Made by a program: the position numbers and the translations under genes. Positions 30,439-38,702 of a DNA stretch of 45,521 bases are shown one piece after another (position 1 is the stretch's first letter; every line of letters begins with the position of its first letter). Source of the DNA: Burkholderiales bacterium. GTDB taxonomy: Bacteria; Pseudomonadota; Gammaproteobacteria; Burkholderiales; Burkholderiaceae. Where the stretch lies: NCBI GenBank assembly GCA_947371645.1, contig CANBQJ010000005.1:1-45521 (forward strand), read 5' to 3'. Below the pieces are notes generated by a model that was not told where the DNA came from, searched no databases, and was given only the letters and a program-made list of their open reading frames with translations.

Positions 30439-30545
30439 CTTCAAACCAGGGGTGCGCAAGGCTGGCACGCATGTCCACAATCACAGGTATGCCGCGCATG
30501 GGCCCCGGGGCACGCGTGGCCTACCCACACCAACGAAGGCAGGAC

Positions 30546-31274
30546 ATGACACCCATTCGACTCCCGCTGGTGCTGCTGGCCCTGGCCGCGCCCATGCTGG
30601 CCTCTGCGGCCGGCCTCACCCTCACCGGCACCGTGCGTGATTTCCTCGCGGACGGTCAGAACTTTGAAGGGGCCGTTGTGTCTGGCCCTGGCTATGTGGC
30701 CGACACGCTGACGGGCCCCTCGCCCACCCTCACGTCCACAGGAGCCAGCGTCATCGAGGCTGGCAACTTTGCCCAGTGGTTCACCAAATCCACCGACACC
30801 ACCTCGTACAGCATCAGCCTCACGGAGACCTCACCCGGCTCAGGCACCTACCAGTACAGCAGCGACAGCTTCTTCCCCATCGACAACCAGTTGCTGGGCA
30901 ACCAGGGCAATGGCCACAACTACCACTTCACCTACGCCTTGGCAGCCACCTTTGGCTACCTGCCAGGCGCAGGCCAGGTCTTCACCTTCGAAGGCGACGA
31001 TGACGTCTGGGTGTTCTTTGACAAGAAGCTGGGCATCGACCTGGGCGGCGTGCACGCCAAGCAGGGCGCGACCGTCTTGCTGGACACCTTGCTGGCCGGT
31101 CACGGTGCCGGCAACTACGCGCTGGATTTCTACTTTGCCGAACGCCACACGTCGGCGTCCAACCTGACCATCACCACCTCGTTGCAGTTGCAAAGCGTGC
31201 CCGAGCCCGAGGCCTTGGTGATGACGTCGGTTGGTTTGCTGGCCCTGGCCCTGGCGCGGCGGCGCGCACGCTGA
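30546..31274 (+). CDS. Secreted fibro-slime domain protein with PEP-type C-terminal sorting signal
   Basis: 242 residues from ATG 30546. Signal peptide PLVLLALAAPMLASAAG. The fibro-slime / PA14-like beta-domain is at about 140-225: FTFEGDDDVWVFFDKKLGID, LGGVHAKQGATVLLD, YALDFYFAERHTSASNLTI. The C-terminus SVPEPEALVMTSVGLLALAL followed by ARRRAR is a PEP-CTERM-like tripartite signal (VPEP, hydrophobic helix, basic tail), processed by an exosortase in EPS-producing bacteria. A surface-matrix protein is the natural guess. No exosortase is in the window. Convergent with kefC. Confidence 0.85.
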   Translation: MTPIRLPLVLLALAAPMLASAAGLTLTGTVRDFLADGQNFEGAVVSGPGYVADTLTGPSPTLTSTGASVIEAGNFAQWFTKSTDTTSYSISLTETSPGSGTYQYSSDSFFPIDNQLLGNQGNGHNYHFTYALAATFGYLPGAGQVFTFEGDDDVWVFFDKKLGIDLGGVHAKQGATVLLDTLLAGHGAGNYALDFYFAERHTSASNLTITTSLQLQSVPEPEALVMTSVGLLALALARRRAR

Positions 31275-31303
31275 CCTTGCTCAGGTGAAGCCGGGTGCCG
31301 CCC

Positions 31304-33121
31304 TCAATGCGGATCCGGCCCCCAGCCCTGCGGCCTGCGTTGCGCCAGCGCCGCCCGCTCTTGCGCGAACAGCTCTTCCAGCTGCTGGCGGCCCTGCTTG
31401 GCCATGGACACCAGGGCCTGCTCGTCCCGGTGGTGCGGGTAGGTCTGCTCGATCTGCCGCACCGAATGCTGCCTGAACCGCTGTGCCAGCTGGCGCGCGT
31501 GGTGCGGGTGCCAGCCCAGGCGCTCCAGCACGCTGCGCCCGCTCATCAGCGCCGCGTCCAGCGTCTCGCGCTCGATCAACTCAATGCCCCGGTCGCGCAA
31601 GGCATAGAAGTGCTGCACATTGCGCGCCCGCGCCACCACCGTCAGCTGCGGGAAGTGTTCACGCACCACATCGGCCAGCTTGAGGCTTTGCTCGACGTCG
31701 TCGATGGCCAGCACCAGCACGCGGGCCTGCGCGGCACCCGCCAGGCGCAGCAGGTCCAGGCGCGTGGCGTCGCCGTAGTGCACCCGAAAGCCGAACTTGC
31801 GCAGCAGGTCGATCTGCTCGGCGTCGTGGTCCAGCACCGTGGCCTTCAGGCCATTGGCATACAGCAAGCGCCCGATCACCTGCCCGTAGCGCCCGAAGCC
31901 CGCGATGATGACCGGCGCCTCTTGCGGCTCCGCCAGCGCATGCGGTGACCCGGCCAGCCGCTTGGCAAAACGCGGCAGCAAGAGCTTGTCGATCAGCACC
32001 AGCAGCAGCGGCGTCACCAGCATGGACAGGGCCACCGTGCCCACCAGCACCGCGCTGTGACGCGGCGACAGGATCTGCGCGGCTTCGGCCTGCTGGAAGA
32101 CGACGAAGGCGAACTCGCCGCCTTGCGCCAGCAGCAGCGCCAGCACGGGCCGCTCGGCCAGCGGCACCTTGACGGCCGTGGCCAGGGCCCACAGCACCAC
32201 GCCCTTGACCACCAGGAAGCCGGCCAGCACGCCCAGCACCAGGGCCCAGTCGGCCAGCAGGGCCTGGAAATCCATGGACATGCCCACGGCCATGAAGAAC
32301 AGGCCCAGCAGCAGGCCCTTGAAGGGCTCGACGTCGGTCTCCAGCTCGCGCTTGTATTCGCTCTCGGCCAGCAGCACGCCACCCAGGAAGGCACCGAGTG
32401 CCATCGACAGGCCCACGGCCTGCATCAGGCTGGCGATGCCCACCACCAGCGCCAGCGAGGCGGCGGTGAAGATCTCGGTGGAGCGGCTGCGTGCGATCCA
32501 GCGCAAGGCGTGGCGCAGCAGCAGGCGGCCCACCACGATGATGGCCACGATCACGCCCACCGCCTTGGCCGCTTCCAGCCACGGGTTGCCGGTGGCCTGC
32601 GCGCGCACGCCCAGCAGCGGGATGATGGCCAGGATGGGGATGGCGGCCACATCCTGGAACAGCAAGATGGCGAAGCCCGCCTGACCGCCCTGGGTGGGCA
32701 GCAGGTGGCGTTCCTGCAAGACCTGCAGGGCCACGGCGGTGGACGACAAGGCCAGGCCCAGCCCGGCGATCAGGGCCATGGGCCCGGGTGCGCCCAGGCC
32801 CCAGCCCAAGAGGGCCATCGCCCCTGCGCAGCCCAGCAGTTGTGCGGAGCCCCAGCCAAAGATGGGCCGGCGCAGGGCCCACAGGCGCGCGGGTTCCAGC
32901 TCCAGGCCAATGAGGAAGAGCATCAGCACCACGCCGAACTCGGCGATGTGCAGGATGGATTCGGTGTCCTTCACCAGGCCCAGTCCAAAGGGCCCGATGG
33001 CGATGCCGGCGGCCAGGTAGCCGATGATGGAGCCCAGCCCGAAGCGCTTGGCCAGCGGCACGGCCACGATGGCTGCGCACAGGTAGACGAGGGTGGCCTG
33101 CAGCCAGTGGCTCGATCCCAT
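31304..33121 (-). CDS. kefC: Glutathione-regulated-type K+/H+ antiporter, KefB/KefC (CPA2)
   Basis: 605 residues; ATG 33121 with AAAGGA 5 bases upstream. An N-terminal antiporter domain of about 12 helices (residues 1-380) has LGSIIGYLAAGIAIGPFGLG, IAEFGVVLMLFLIGLELEPA, GLGLALSSTAVALQVLQER and ILLFQDVAAIPILAIIPLLG. Then an RCK/TrkA-N domain: PVIIAGFGRYGQVIGRLLYA and ATVLDHDAEQIDLLRKFG, with the KefC-typical ALMSGRSVLERLGW and a helical tail. It exports K+ in exchange for protons to protect against electrophiles. It begins 9 bp after the kefF stop, the usual kefFC pairing. Confidence 0.93.
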   Translation of the reverse strand: MGSSHWLQATLVYLCAAIVAVPLAKRFGLGSIIGYLAAGIAIGPFGLGLVKDTESILHIAEFGVVLMLFLIGLELEPARLWALRRPIFGWGSAQLLGCAGAMALLGWGLGAPGPMALIAGLGLALSSTAVALQVLQERHLLPTQGGQAGFAILLFQDVAAIPILAIIPLLGVRAQATGNPWLEAAKAVGVIVAIIVVGRLLLRHALRWIARSRSTEIFTAASLALVVGIASLMQAVGLSMALGAFLGGVLLAESEYKRELETDVEPFKGLLLGLFFMAVGMSMDFQALLADWALVLGVLAGFLVVKGVVLWALATAVKVPLAERPVLALLLAQGGEFAFVVFQQAEAAQILSPRHSAVLVGTVALSMLVTPLLLVLIDKLLLPRFAKRLAGSPHALAEPQEAPVIIAGFGRYGQVIGRLLYANGLKATVLDHDAEQIDLLRKFGFRVHYGDATRLDLLRLAGAAQARVLVLAIDDVEQSLKLADVVREHFPQLTVVARARNVQHFYALRDRGIELIERETLDAALMSGRSVLERLGWHPHHARQLAQRFRQHSVRQIEQTYPHHRDEQALVSMAKQGRQQLEELFAQERAALAQRRPQGWGPDPH

Positions 33122-33130
33122 GGTGTCCTT

Positions 33131-33811
33131 TCAGGCGGTGGTGTCGTTGGCGGCCGGCCGGTCGTGCGGGGGCACGGTGCAGCTGGGGCAGTCGGCCAGC
33201 TCGCCGATCTCGGGCCAGTGTGGGTAGTGGCTCAAGCGCTGCACATACGTCTGCGCATGGGCGGCCTGTTCCAACGGGCTCAGCTGGTGCGCGCCATGCA
33301 GCACCAGTGGCGGCAGGAAGCGCATGCCGCACAGGGCGGCCGTCTGCTCGTAGGGCGGCAGGAAGGCGTCGAAGAAATAGCGGTTGTAGCCCTGTGGGTG
33401 GTAGGCGGCTTCGGTGCCGCCGGTGGACACCACCAGCCAGAGGTCCTTGCCGCGCAGGCGCTGGGTGCCGGGCGCACCGTCCCCGCCAGCGCCACCCCCG
33501 TAGGCCCAGCCAAAGGCCAGCACCTCGTCCAGCCACAGCTTCATCAGCGGCGGCATGCCATACCAGTGCAGCGGGTGCTGCCACACGATCAGGTCGGCCG
33601 CTTCGGCCGCGGCCTGTTCGGTGGCGACGTCGATGGCGTAGTCGGGGTAGAGGGCGTAGAGGTCGCGCACCTGCACGTGGGGCAGGGCACGGGCCGCCTG
33701 CATGAGCGGCCTGTTGATGCGCGACAGGTGCAGGCTGGGGTGGGCGGCCAGCACCAGGATCCGGGGTGGCGTCGATGGGGGCGGTGTCGTCGGTGGCATT
33801 GGGACAGGCAT
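33131..33811 (-). CDS. kefF: KefF-like NAD(P)H oxidoreductase, antiporter accessory
   Basis: 226 residues from ATG 33811; ATG 33799 is an alternative. Flavodoxin-like quinone reductase fold: RILVLAAHPSLHLSRINRPL (FMN phosphate loop), DLIVWQHPLHWYGMPPLMKL (family signature), WLDEVLAFGWAYG and STGGTEAAYHPQGYNRY, with GMRFLPPLVLHGA. In E. coli KefF both reduces quinones and activates KefC allosterically. The C-terminal 25 residues (CPSCTVPPHDRPAANDT) are unusual and contain CPSC. Immediately upstream of kefC. Confidence 0.9.
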   Translation of the reverse strand: MPVPMPPTTPPPSTPPRILVLAAHPSLHLSRINRPLMQAARALPHVQVRDLYALYPDYAIDVATEQAAAEAADLIVWQHPLHWYGMPPLMKLWLDEVLAFGWAYGGGAGGDGAPGTQRLRGKDLWLVVSTGGTEAAYHPQGYNRYFFDAFLPPYEQTAALCGMRFLPPLVLHGAHQLSPLEQAAHAQTYVQRLSHYPHWPEIGELADCPSCTVPPHDRPAANDTTA

Positions 33812-33824
33812 GCCCCATTGTCAC

Positions 33825-33858
33825 GTGGGCGGGGCCATGGCGTCATGTCCCCACCCGC
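33825..33858. repeat. Long imperfect hairpin between the DUF2235 gene and kefF
   Basis: Two 15-base arms (33825-33839 and 33844-33858) pair with three mismatches or wobbles around a GCGT loop, in the 60-bp gap that follows the DUF2235 stop. It could end the DUF2235 transcript, but no T-tract follows on the minus strand. Confidence 0.4.
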
Positions 33859-33871
33859 GCTGTGCCCAGGC

Positions 33872-35062
33872 CTAGCGCTGAGGCCCTGGCGGTTTGATGT
33901 TGCCTGGCGCGTAGACGCCACGTTCGCCTTCGTCGGGGTCGGTGACGACCTGCTGGCCCCAACGCAGCGCCACCGATGGGTGCTGTGGCAAGTCCTGCAG
34001 GCCGTTGCGCCGGTCGGGCTTGCGCAGCAGCTTCCAGGGCACCTTGCTCCAGGGCGCATGTTGAGGCGCCAGGGGCTGGGGTTGTGGCACCAGCGCCAAG
34101 GGGTCCTGAAAGCGCACGCCCACTTCGCGCAGCTGCTGGATCATCCAGTCCAGCGCGCCGTCCGACAGGCCGCTTTCATCGTTGCGCGTCGGGTAGCCGC
34201 CACCCACGTCCGAATGGGCGCCGGGGAAGAGCACCTGGGTGACCCGAGGGTCTGTTTCCCACAAGGTGGGCGTGAAGTCCACCCGCTGCTCGTCGATGGC
34301 CACGGCATGGAAGGCCCGCTTCACGCCCGAACCCAGCACGTTGTCGGCGAACTTGAACTCGTCGAGCTGAGCCGCCTGGGCGTTGTACTCGGGGATGCCC
34401 AATGCACCCACCGTGTCCCACACGCCGACCGACGCCACGGCCACGGGCGCCACCATCGCGATGTCGTCGGCGCTGCGTGAGAAAAAGCCCGGCAGGTCGT
34501 CCAGCAGGCGCTCCAGCTTCATGATGCGCGTGGGTGCCGCCGTGCCCTTGCTGATGACCTCGCGCCGGTAGTCGGCCCACACCGAGGCGCTGAGCCGGTA
34601 GGCCAGGTCCTTGTCCTGCAGGTCGTTGCGGCTGGCGTCCAGCAGGCCGCGTGCGTTGATGAGGCCGACGAGGGCGCGTGCCGTGTACGCACCACGGCTG
34701 AAGCCCACCACGTGGATCTGGTCGCCAGGCGTGTAGTTGCGCGAGATGAAGGTGTAGCCGCGCAGGATGCGCGTGATCAGCCCGGCACCCGTCGTGCCAC
34801 CGATGAGCCGCACCAGCTTGTTGTCGGAGTCGCCCACGCCATGCAGGTACTTGGCGATCTGGGTGACCTGGCCTTCGGCGCCCACGGCCTTGCGCTCTTG
34901 CTCGTTGGCGGCACGGAAGACCACCGAATCCACCACGTCCTGGCCGGCCAGGTTCAGGTAGAACTTGAACACGTTCGACGAGGGGTCACCCTTGTCGGCA
35001 GGGCCTTCCTGGCCAGGGCCATTCCAGGTGCCATCGGCACAGAAAACGATGTTCTTGCTCAC
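33872..35062 (-). CDS. DUF2235 alpha/beta hydrolase (Tle1-like phospholipase family)
   Basis: 396 residues. Starts with GTG at 35062, supported by AAGGAG 7 bases upstream. The DUF2235 domain begins KNIVFCADGTWNGPGQEG and carries the nucleophile elbow IHVVGFSRGAYTARALVG (GFSRG, Ser in GxSxG). Asp and His candidates are in SVGVWDTVGALGIPEYN and FPGAHSDVGGGYP. In several Proteobacteria DUF2235 proteins are type VI effectors (Tle1 phospholipases), but many are housekeeping or of unknown use. No VgrG, Hcp or immunity gene adjoins this one, so a secreted role is not supported. Confidence 0.88.
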   Translation of the reverse strand: MSKNIVFCADGTWNGPGQEGPADKGDPSSNVFKFYLNLAGQDVVDSVVFRAANEQERKAVGAEGQVTQIAKYLHGVGDSDNKLVRLIGGTTGAGLITRILRGYTFISRNYTPGDQIHVVGFSRGAYTARALVGLINARGLLDASRNDLQDKDLAYRLSASVWADYRREVISKGTAAPTRIMKLERLLDDLPGFFSRSADDIAMVAPVAVASVGVWDTVGALGIPEYNAQAAQLDEFKFADNVLGSGVKRAFHAVAIDEQRVDFTPTLWETDPRVTQVLFPGAHSDVGGGYPTRNDESGLSDGALDWMIQQLREVGVRFQDPLALVPQPQPLAPQHAPWSKVPWKLLRKPDRRNGLQDLPQHPSVALRWGQQVVTDPDEGERGVYAPGNIKPPGPQR

Positions 35063-35120
35063 GCGGGCTCCTTCTGGTGATGAAGGACCGTTTGTAATCG
35101 CCCTGCGCGCCGCGCGCCAA

Positions 35121-35134
35121 CCCTAGATTTAGGG
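35121..35134. repeat. Small dyad in the 35063-35335 gap
   Basis: CCCTA and TAGGG form 5-bp arms around GATT, near the start side of the minus-strand DUF2235 gene (59 bp upstream of its GTG). It may be an operator or part of the DUF2235 promoter, or chance. Confidence 0.25.
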
Positions 35135-35197
35135 ACAGAAGGCGGCCTTGTGCCCTGGGCACCACGCTTGGCCCAGGTGGGCAGCCCTTCAGAATAT

Positions 35198-35211
35198 AGG
35201 CAAATTTGCCT
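35198..35211. promoter_or_regulatory. Perfect 14-bp AT-centred palindrome
   Basis: AGGCAAATTTGCCT is its own reverse complement. It lies in the 273-bp divergent gap between DUF2235 and the unknown gene at 35336, in an AT-rich patch preceded by a TATAGG-like hexamer (35195-35200) that it overlaps. Symmetry, length and AT-rich centre are those of a dimeric repressor's operator. Confidence 0.55.
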
Positions 35212-35335
35212 CATTCAAGGCACCGTTGCATCAAAGCCCCTAAGCCGGGGCTTCATGCCAATTTGGTCCACCACAAGTGGCCGGCTTTCTGCATGATGGG
35301 TACCAGTGTCCTGTGCTGTTACGAAGGATGGCGAC

Positions 35336-35842
35336 ATGAATTGGTTCGATAACGTCTCGTCTGACTGCGATCAACCCATCGCAGCCGCCTGCCTGATGGC
35401 CGGCCACTGGCGACACCAGCTGCATCCCCATGCAGACCCGGTGTTGTGCCGCGTGGTCGTCGACGTGGCCCAGCCCCGGGTGGTGGCCGCCCAGGTGATG
35501 GCCTATGGCACCGCCCTGGACCTCGACAGCAGCGAGCTGGAAGACCTCAACCAGGCCCTCCTGGCCAAAGAAGTCTTCGAGCGACCTTCGGCCTGGGGCT
35601 TCCACGGCTGTGCCATGCTGCCCAGCTGGGCCCGCCCCAGCTTCACCGAAAGCCAGATTGAAGAGCTGGAGCGCATCGAGGGCTACCTCATCGAAGCCAC
35701 CGATGACACCATCGAGTCGGTGCTGCAGCTGCGCGAAGAGTTCTTGCGCGGCACCGGCCTGAGCGACCAGGCCATGGCCCGGGCCGTGCGGCAGCCCGAG
35801 CACGGTGTGGTGGGGCGCAAGTCGGGGCGGCGGCTGAACTGA
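35336..35842 (+). CDS. Hypothetical protein, 168 residues
   Basis: ATG 35336, chosen for AAGGA 8 bases upstream over an in-frame start at 35306. No signal peptide, no transmembrane segment. The N-terminal part (SDCDQPIAAACLMAGHWRHQ, VLCRVVVDVAQPRVVAAQVM) contains three cysteines. The middle has LDLDSSELEDLNQALLAKEV and a Trp-rich RPSAWGFHGCAMLPSWARPS, and the C-terminus is helical and acidic (ESQIEELERIEGYLIEATDD, SVLQLREEFLRGTGLS) with a basic tail. I do not recognise the family. It is preceded by a perfect palindrome, followed by the aminotransferase 61 bp on. Confidence 0.72.
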   Translation: MNWFDNVSSDCDQPIAAACLMAGHWRHQLHPHADPVLCRVVVDVAQPRVVAAQVMAYGTALDLDSSELEDLNQALLAKEVFERPSAWGFHGCAMLPSWARPSFTESQIEELERIEGYLIEATDDTIESVLQLREEFLRGTGLSDQAMARAVRQPEHGVVGRKSGRRLN

Positions 35843-35903
35843 GCCGCCACTTGGCGAGGGGCTAGAGTGGGGGCTTCCTGAAGGTCCTCCCTTGACCCTT
35901 GCC

Positions 35904-37124
35904 ATGCAGATTTCTCGACGCGCCCAAGCCATCCGCCCTTTCCTGGCCATGGAGTTCGGCAAGCGTGCCGCCGCACTCGAAGCCGCCGGGCACCGCGTGA
36001 TCCGCCTCAATTTGGGCGAGCCCGACTTTGGCGCGCCCCCGGCCGTGCGCGCCGAACTGCAGCGCATCGCCCCTCACACGGCCCTGCCCTACACCGGTGC
36101 GCTGGGCCTGCCCGCCTTGCGCGAGGCCATTGCCGGTTTCTACCAAACGGCCCATGGCGTGGTGGTGTCGCCCGAGCGCGTCGTGGTCACCGCAGGCGCG
36201 TCTGCGGCGCTGCTGCTGCTCACCGCCGCGCTGGTGGACCCGGGCGACGAGGTGTTGGTGGGCGACCCGTCCTACCCTTGCAACCGGCAGTTCCTGAGTG
36301 GCTTTGGCGCCGACGTGCGCCTGGTGCCCACCGACGCGGCATCGCGCTTCCAGCTGGACCTGGGCGCCGTGCAGCGTCACTGGTCCGTGCGCACGCGGGG
36401 GCTGATGATCGCCACCCCGTCCAACCCCACGGGCACCTCGGTGCCGGCGCCTGAGCTGGCCGCCATCTGCCAATGGGCGCAGGCACACGGTGCCTGGCGC
36501 ATCGTCGACGAGATCTACCTGAACCTCAGCGACACGGGCATCGCCGACACCACCCAGGCCGCCGGAGGGCCCGCACAGGCCGCACAGACCGTGCTGGCGA
36601 TCGACCCCGGCGCCTGCGTCATCAACAGCTTCTCCAAGTATTTCGGGATGACCGGCTGGCGCCTGGGCTGGGCCGTGGTGCCTGAGGCATTGGTGCCCGC
36701 CCTGGAGCGGCTGGCGCAGAACTACTTCATCTGCGCGTCCACCCCCGCGCAGATCGCGGCCCTGGCCTGCTTCACGCCTGAATCCATCGCGGTGTGCGAG
36801 GCGCGGCGGCAGGAGTTTGCGCAACGCCGAGCGCTGGTGCTGCAAGGGCTGGACGACATCGGGCTGCGGGTGCCGGTGAAGCCCGACGGGGCTTTCTATG
36901 TCTACATCGACGTGAGCGCCACCGGGCTGGACGCGATGACCTTTTGCGAACGTGCCTTGCAGGAGGCGCATGTTGCACTGACACCGGGGGATGACTTTGG
37001 CGTGTGCAGCGGCCGCACCCACGTGAGGTTGTCGCATGCGGCGTCGCAGGACGACCTGCGGGAAGGGCTGGCGAGGCTGAAGGGCTTTGTGAGCTTGCTG
37101 GCGAGCCGGCCCGCAGGCCGCTAG
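35904..37124 (+). CDS. PLP-dependent class I/II aminotransferase
   Basis: 406 residues from ATG 35904; a TTG at 35892 is possible. Fold type I aminotransferase: VIRLNLGEPDFGAPPAVRAE, PYTGALGLPALREAIAGFY, VVVTAGASAALLLLTAAL, ATPSNPTGTSVPAPELAAI, WRIVDEIYLNLSD (Asp binding the pyridine nitrogen) and the PLP lysine in CVINSFSKYFGMTGWRLGW. The C-terminal Arg binding the substrate carboxylate is in TPGDDFGVCSGRTHVRLSH. The SKYFGMTGWRLGW form is typical of the aspartate/alanine aminotransferase-like group (AlaA/AspC/PatA-like); the amino acid pair cannot be told apart here. Confidence 0.92.
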   Translation: MQISRRAQAIRPFLAMEFGKRAAALEAAGHRVIRLNLGEPDFGAPPAVRAELQRIAPHTALPYTGALGLPALREAIAGFYQTAHGVVVSPERVVVTAGASAALLLLTAALVDPGDEVLVGDPSYPCNRQFLSGFGADVRLVPTDAASRFQLDLGAVQRHWSVRTRGLMIATPSNPTGTSVPAPELAAICQWAQAHGAWRIVDEIYLNLSDTGIADTTQAAGGPAQAAQTVLAIDPGACVINSFSKYFGMTGWRLGWAVVPEALVPALERLAQNYFICASTPAQIAALACFTPESIAVCEARRQEFAQRRALVLQGLDDIGLRVPVKPDGAFYVYIDVSATGLDAMTFCERALQEAHVALTPGDDFGVCSGRTHVRLSHAASQDDLREGLARLKGFVSLLASRPAGR

Positions 37125-37129
37125 ACAAG

Positions 37130-37145
37130 CCCCTGGACACAGGGG
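37130..37145. terminator. Hairpin downstream of the aminotransferase gene
   Basis: CCCCTG, loop GACA, CAGGGG: a perfect 6-bp GC stem starting 6 bp after the aminotransferase stop. No T-tract follows (ACCGCAAAGG), so it may be a weak or Rho-assisted terminator. Confidence 0.4.
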
Positions 37146-37273
37146 ACCGCAAAGGCAAGCCAGGGGTGACCAAAGCAGGCGCATCCCCATAGATTGGCGG
37201 GGCGCCTACTTGCCGAGCAGCCACGCCACGTGGTGCCTGCCCGGAAGGCCGTCACCCCATTCGGGAGCGCGCC

Positions 37274-37681
37274 ATGCCTTGGTCACCAGTCACCTCATCC
37301 GGCGATGTCGTCGACAACAACGCCGCCATGCCCGGCCTCAGCGCAGAGTTGGTGGAAACGAGGTACGAGTCGCCCGCTGCGGGGCCGCATGTGACCCAGC
37401 GGATCACCCTGGGCTTTCGGCTCAAGTTCGCCAGCAGCAACGCCTTCAACGGCATCGCCGCCGGCGCGCAGCGGGACCTCCGCACCTTGCCCAGTGACGA
37501 GTTCCACCCCCTGGCACAGATCAGCGTCGACCCGCAGACCCGCGCTCCCGGCGCCCCGCATGGGTCAGTGGGTGTAGGCGCTGAAGCTCAAGCCCATGCG
37601 AACCCAGGTCCGGCGTTCGTCGTATTCCAGCAGGCCATCGCCATGGCCATTGAAAGCCGTGAGGGACAGCCGCACCTGTGA
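37274..37681 (+). CDS. Possible small gene overlapping the 3' end of pldA on the other strand
   Basis: 135 residues. Evidence for a real gene: GGGAG lies 6 bases before ATG 37274, and codons up to about 37560 have very high GC3 with A/T at second positions, as in real genes here. The peptide includes LSAELVETRYESPAAGPHVT and QRITLGFRLKFASSNAFNGI, which does not match a family I know. The last 117 bp are antisense to the end of pldA, so this part of the frame may be open only by chance. It might be a degraded gene tail or a genuine short orphan. No signal peptide. Confidence 0.42.
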   Translation: MPWSPVTSSGDVVDNNAAMPGLSAELVETRYESPAAGPHVTQRITLGFRLKFASSNAFNGIAAGAQRDLRTLPSDEFHPLAQISVDPQTRAPGAPHGSVGVGAEAQAHANPGPAFVVFQQAIAMAIESREGQPHL

Positions 37682-38512
37682 GCGACCATGGCCCAGCCAC
37701 TCGTCTGGATCCAGATAGAGCTTGACAGCGGCCTGGCCCTTGTTGAAAGGGTTGCCCTTGGTGCTGAGCTCGGCCAGGTCACCCCAACTCAGCGTGTTCC
37801 ACAGCAGGCCCCATTCGCTGCGGATGCCCGGGTTTTCGTTGGTGCCCGCCGGGATCCACAGCCGCGGCTGGTATCGCCAGGTGCCCCCCGGCCATGCCCA
37901 CTGGAACTTGGGCTCGACAAACACGGCGTAGTCAATCGACCTTGAGCGCATGTTGCCCGTGCCATTCGGGCCGGTGGACGTGTTGTCCTGGCCATTGCTG
38001 ATGTGCTCCACACCGGCTTCGAAGCCGCGCCAAAGGGGCAGCGCGTCGGGTGGGCCCTGAACCTGATGCAGCCAGACCAGGGCGGGGTTGTGGTTGATGT
38101 CCCTGAACGGTGCGGAATCCGCGTGGATGTCCCAGAACCCGGTCATGCGGTAAGTGAAATACAGGCCGTTGCCGGACCCGGGCGCCACCCAGAGGGGCGA
38201 CTTCACACCCATGCGGAACACCCAATCTGCCGGGCGTTGTGCGCCCCAGCTCTTCAGCCCGAGGTCAATGAAGTTGTCTTTGTAGGCACTGATGGGCGGT
38301 GTGGGCGTCATGGGGCTCACCCCAGGCGGCGCCTGCTCCCCTGGCGCTGGGGTGAGCTCGGGCGAAGTGGCCGACGTTGGGGCGCACCTGGCAAAAACGC
38401 ATTTCTGTTCTGCCGTGGCCTCAACAGGCTGTGCACACAGCACGGCCATCTTGAACGGCAGCAGCGCCAGTGCCATCGCGCGCAGCGCGTGTCCTTTCCG
38501 CATGCTCAACAT
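37565..38512 (-). CDS. pldA: Outer-membrane phospholipase A (OMPLA)
   Basis: 315 residues from ATG 38512 (AGGA 5-6 bases upstream; ATG 38503 also possible). A signal-like start, then a Pro/Thr-rich linker (about 45-75). The phospholipase A barrel follows: YKDNFIDLGLKSWGAQ, SPLWVAPGSGNGLYFTYRMT, GFEAGVEHISNGQDNTS with the catalytic His170 and Ser172, and a barrel terminus VRMGLSFSAYTH. The third triad residue of E. coli OMPLA is Asn in SRSWN; the aligned segment here is SRSID with Asp194. The enzyme hydrolyses phospholipids that reach the outer leaflet and needs Ca2+ and dimerisation. Divergent from a J-domain gene. Confidence 0.88.
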   Translation of the reverse strand: MLSMRKGHALRAMALALLPFKMAVLCAQPVEATAEQKCVFARCAPTSATSPELTPAPGEQAPPGVSPMTPTPPISAYKDNFIDLGLKSWGAQRPADWVFRMGVKSPLWVAPGSGNGLYFTYRMTGFWDIHADSAPFRDINHNPALVWLHQVQGPPDALPLWRGFEAGVEHISNGQDNTSTGPNGTGNMRSRSIDYAVFVEPKFQWAWPGGTWRYQPRLWIPAGTNENPGIRSEWGLLWNTLSWGDLAELSTKGNPFNKGQAAVKLYLDPDEWLGHGRSQVRLSLTAFNGHGDGLLEYDERRTWVRMGLSFSAYTH

Positions 38513-38702
38513 GGTCGTCCTGACGTGATGGGGGATTCAATGCGACAAGAGGCAAGTGGGATACTGCGGCCATTGCGGCGGTGGCGCATCACCACAACTG
38601 CGGACAGTGCCTGCACCAGGTCCGCGCTGGGGTCGCCCTTTTCAGGGCAGCTGCCGCCATGCGCCCGACACCACGCGACACGACGCAGGACCTTCTCCGG
38701 CC

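Noticed and set aside
31659..33824. A 721-codon open frame on the minus strand
   Set aside because: It is kefF-kefC in another frame; Arg/Gly/Ala-rich with no family motif.
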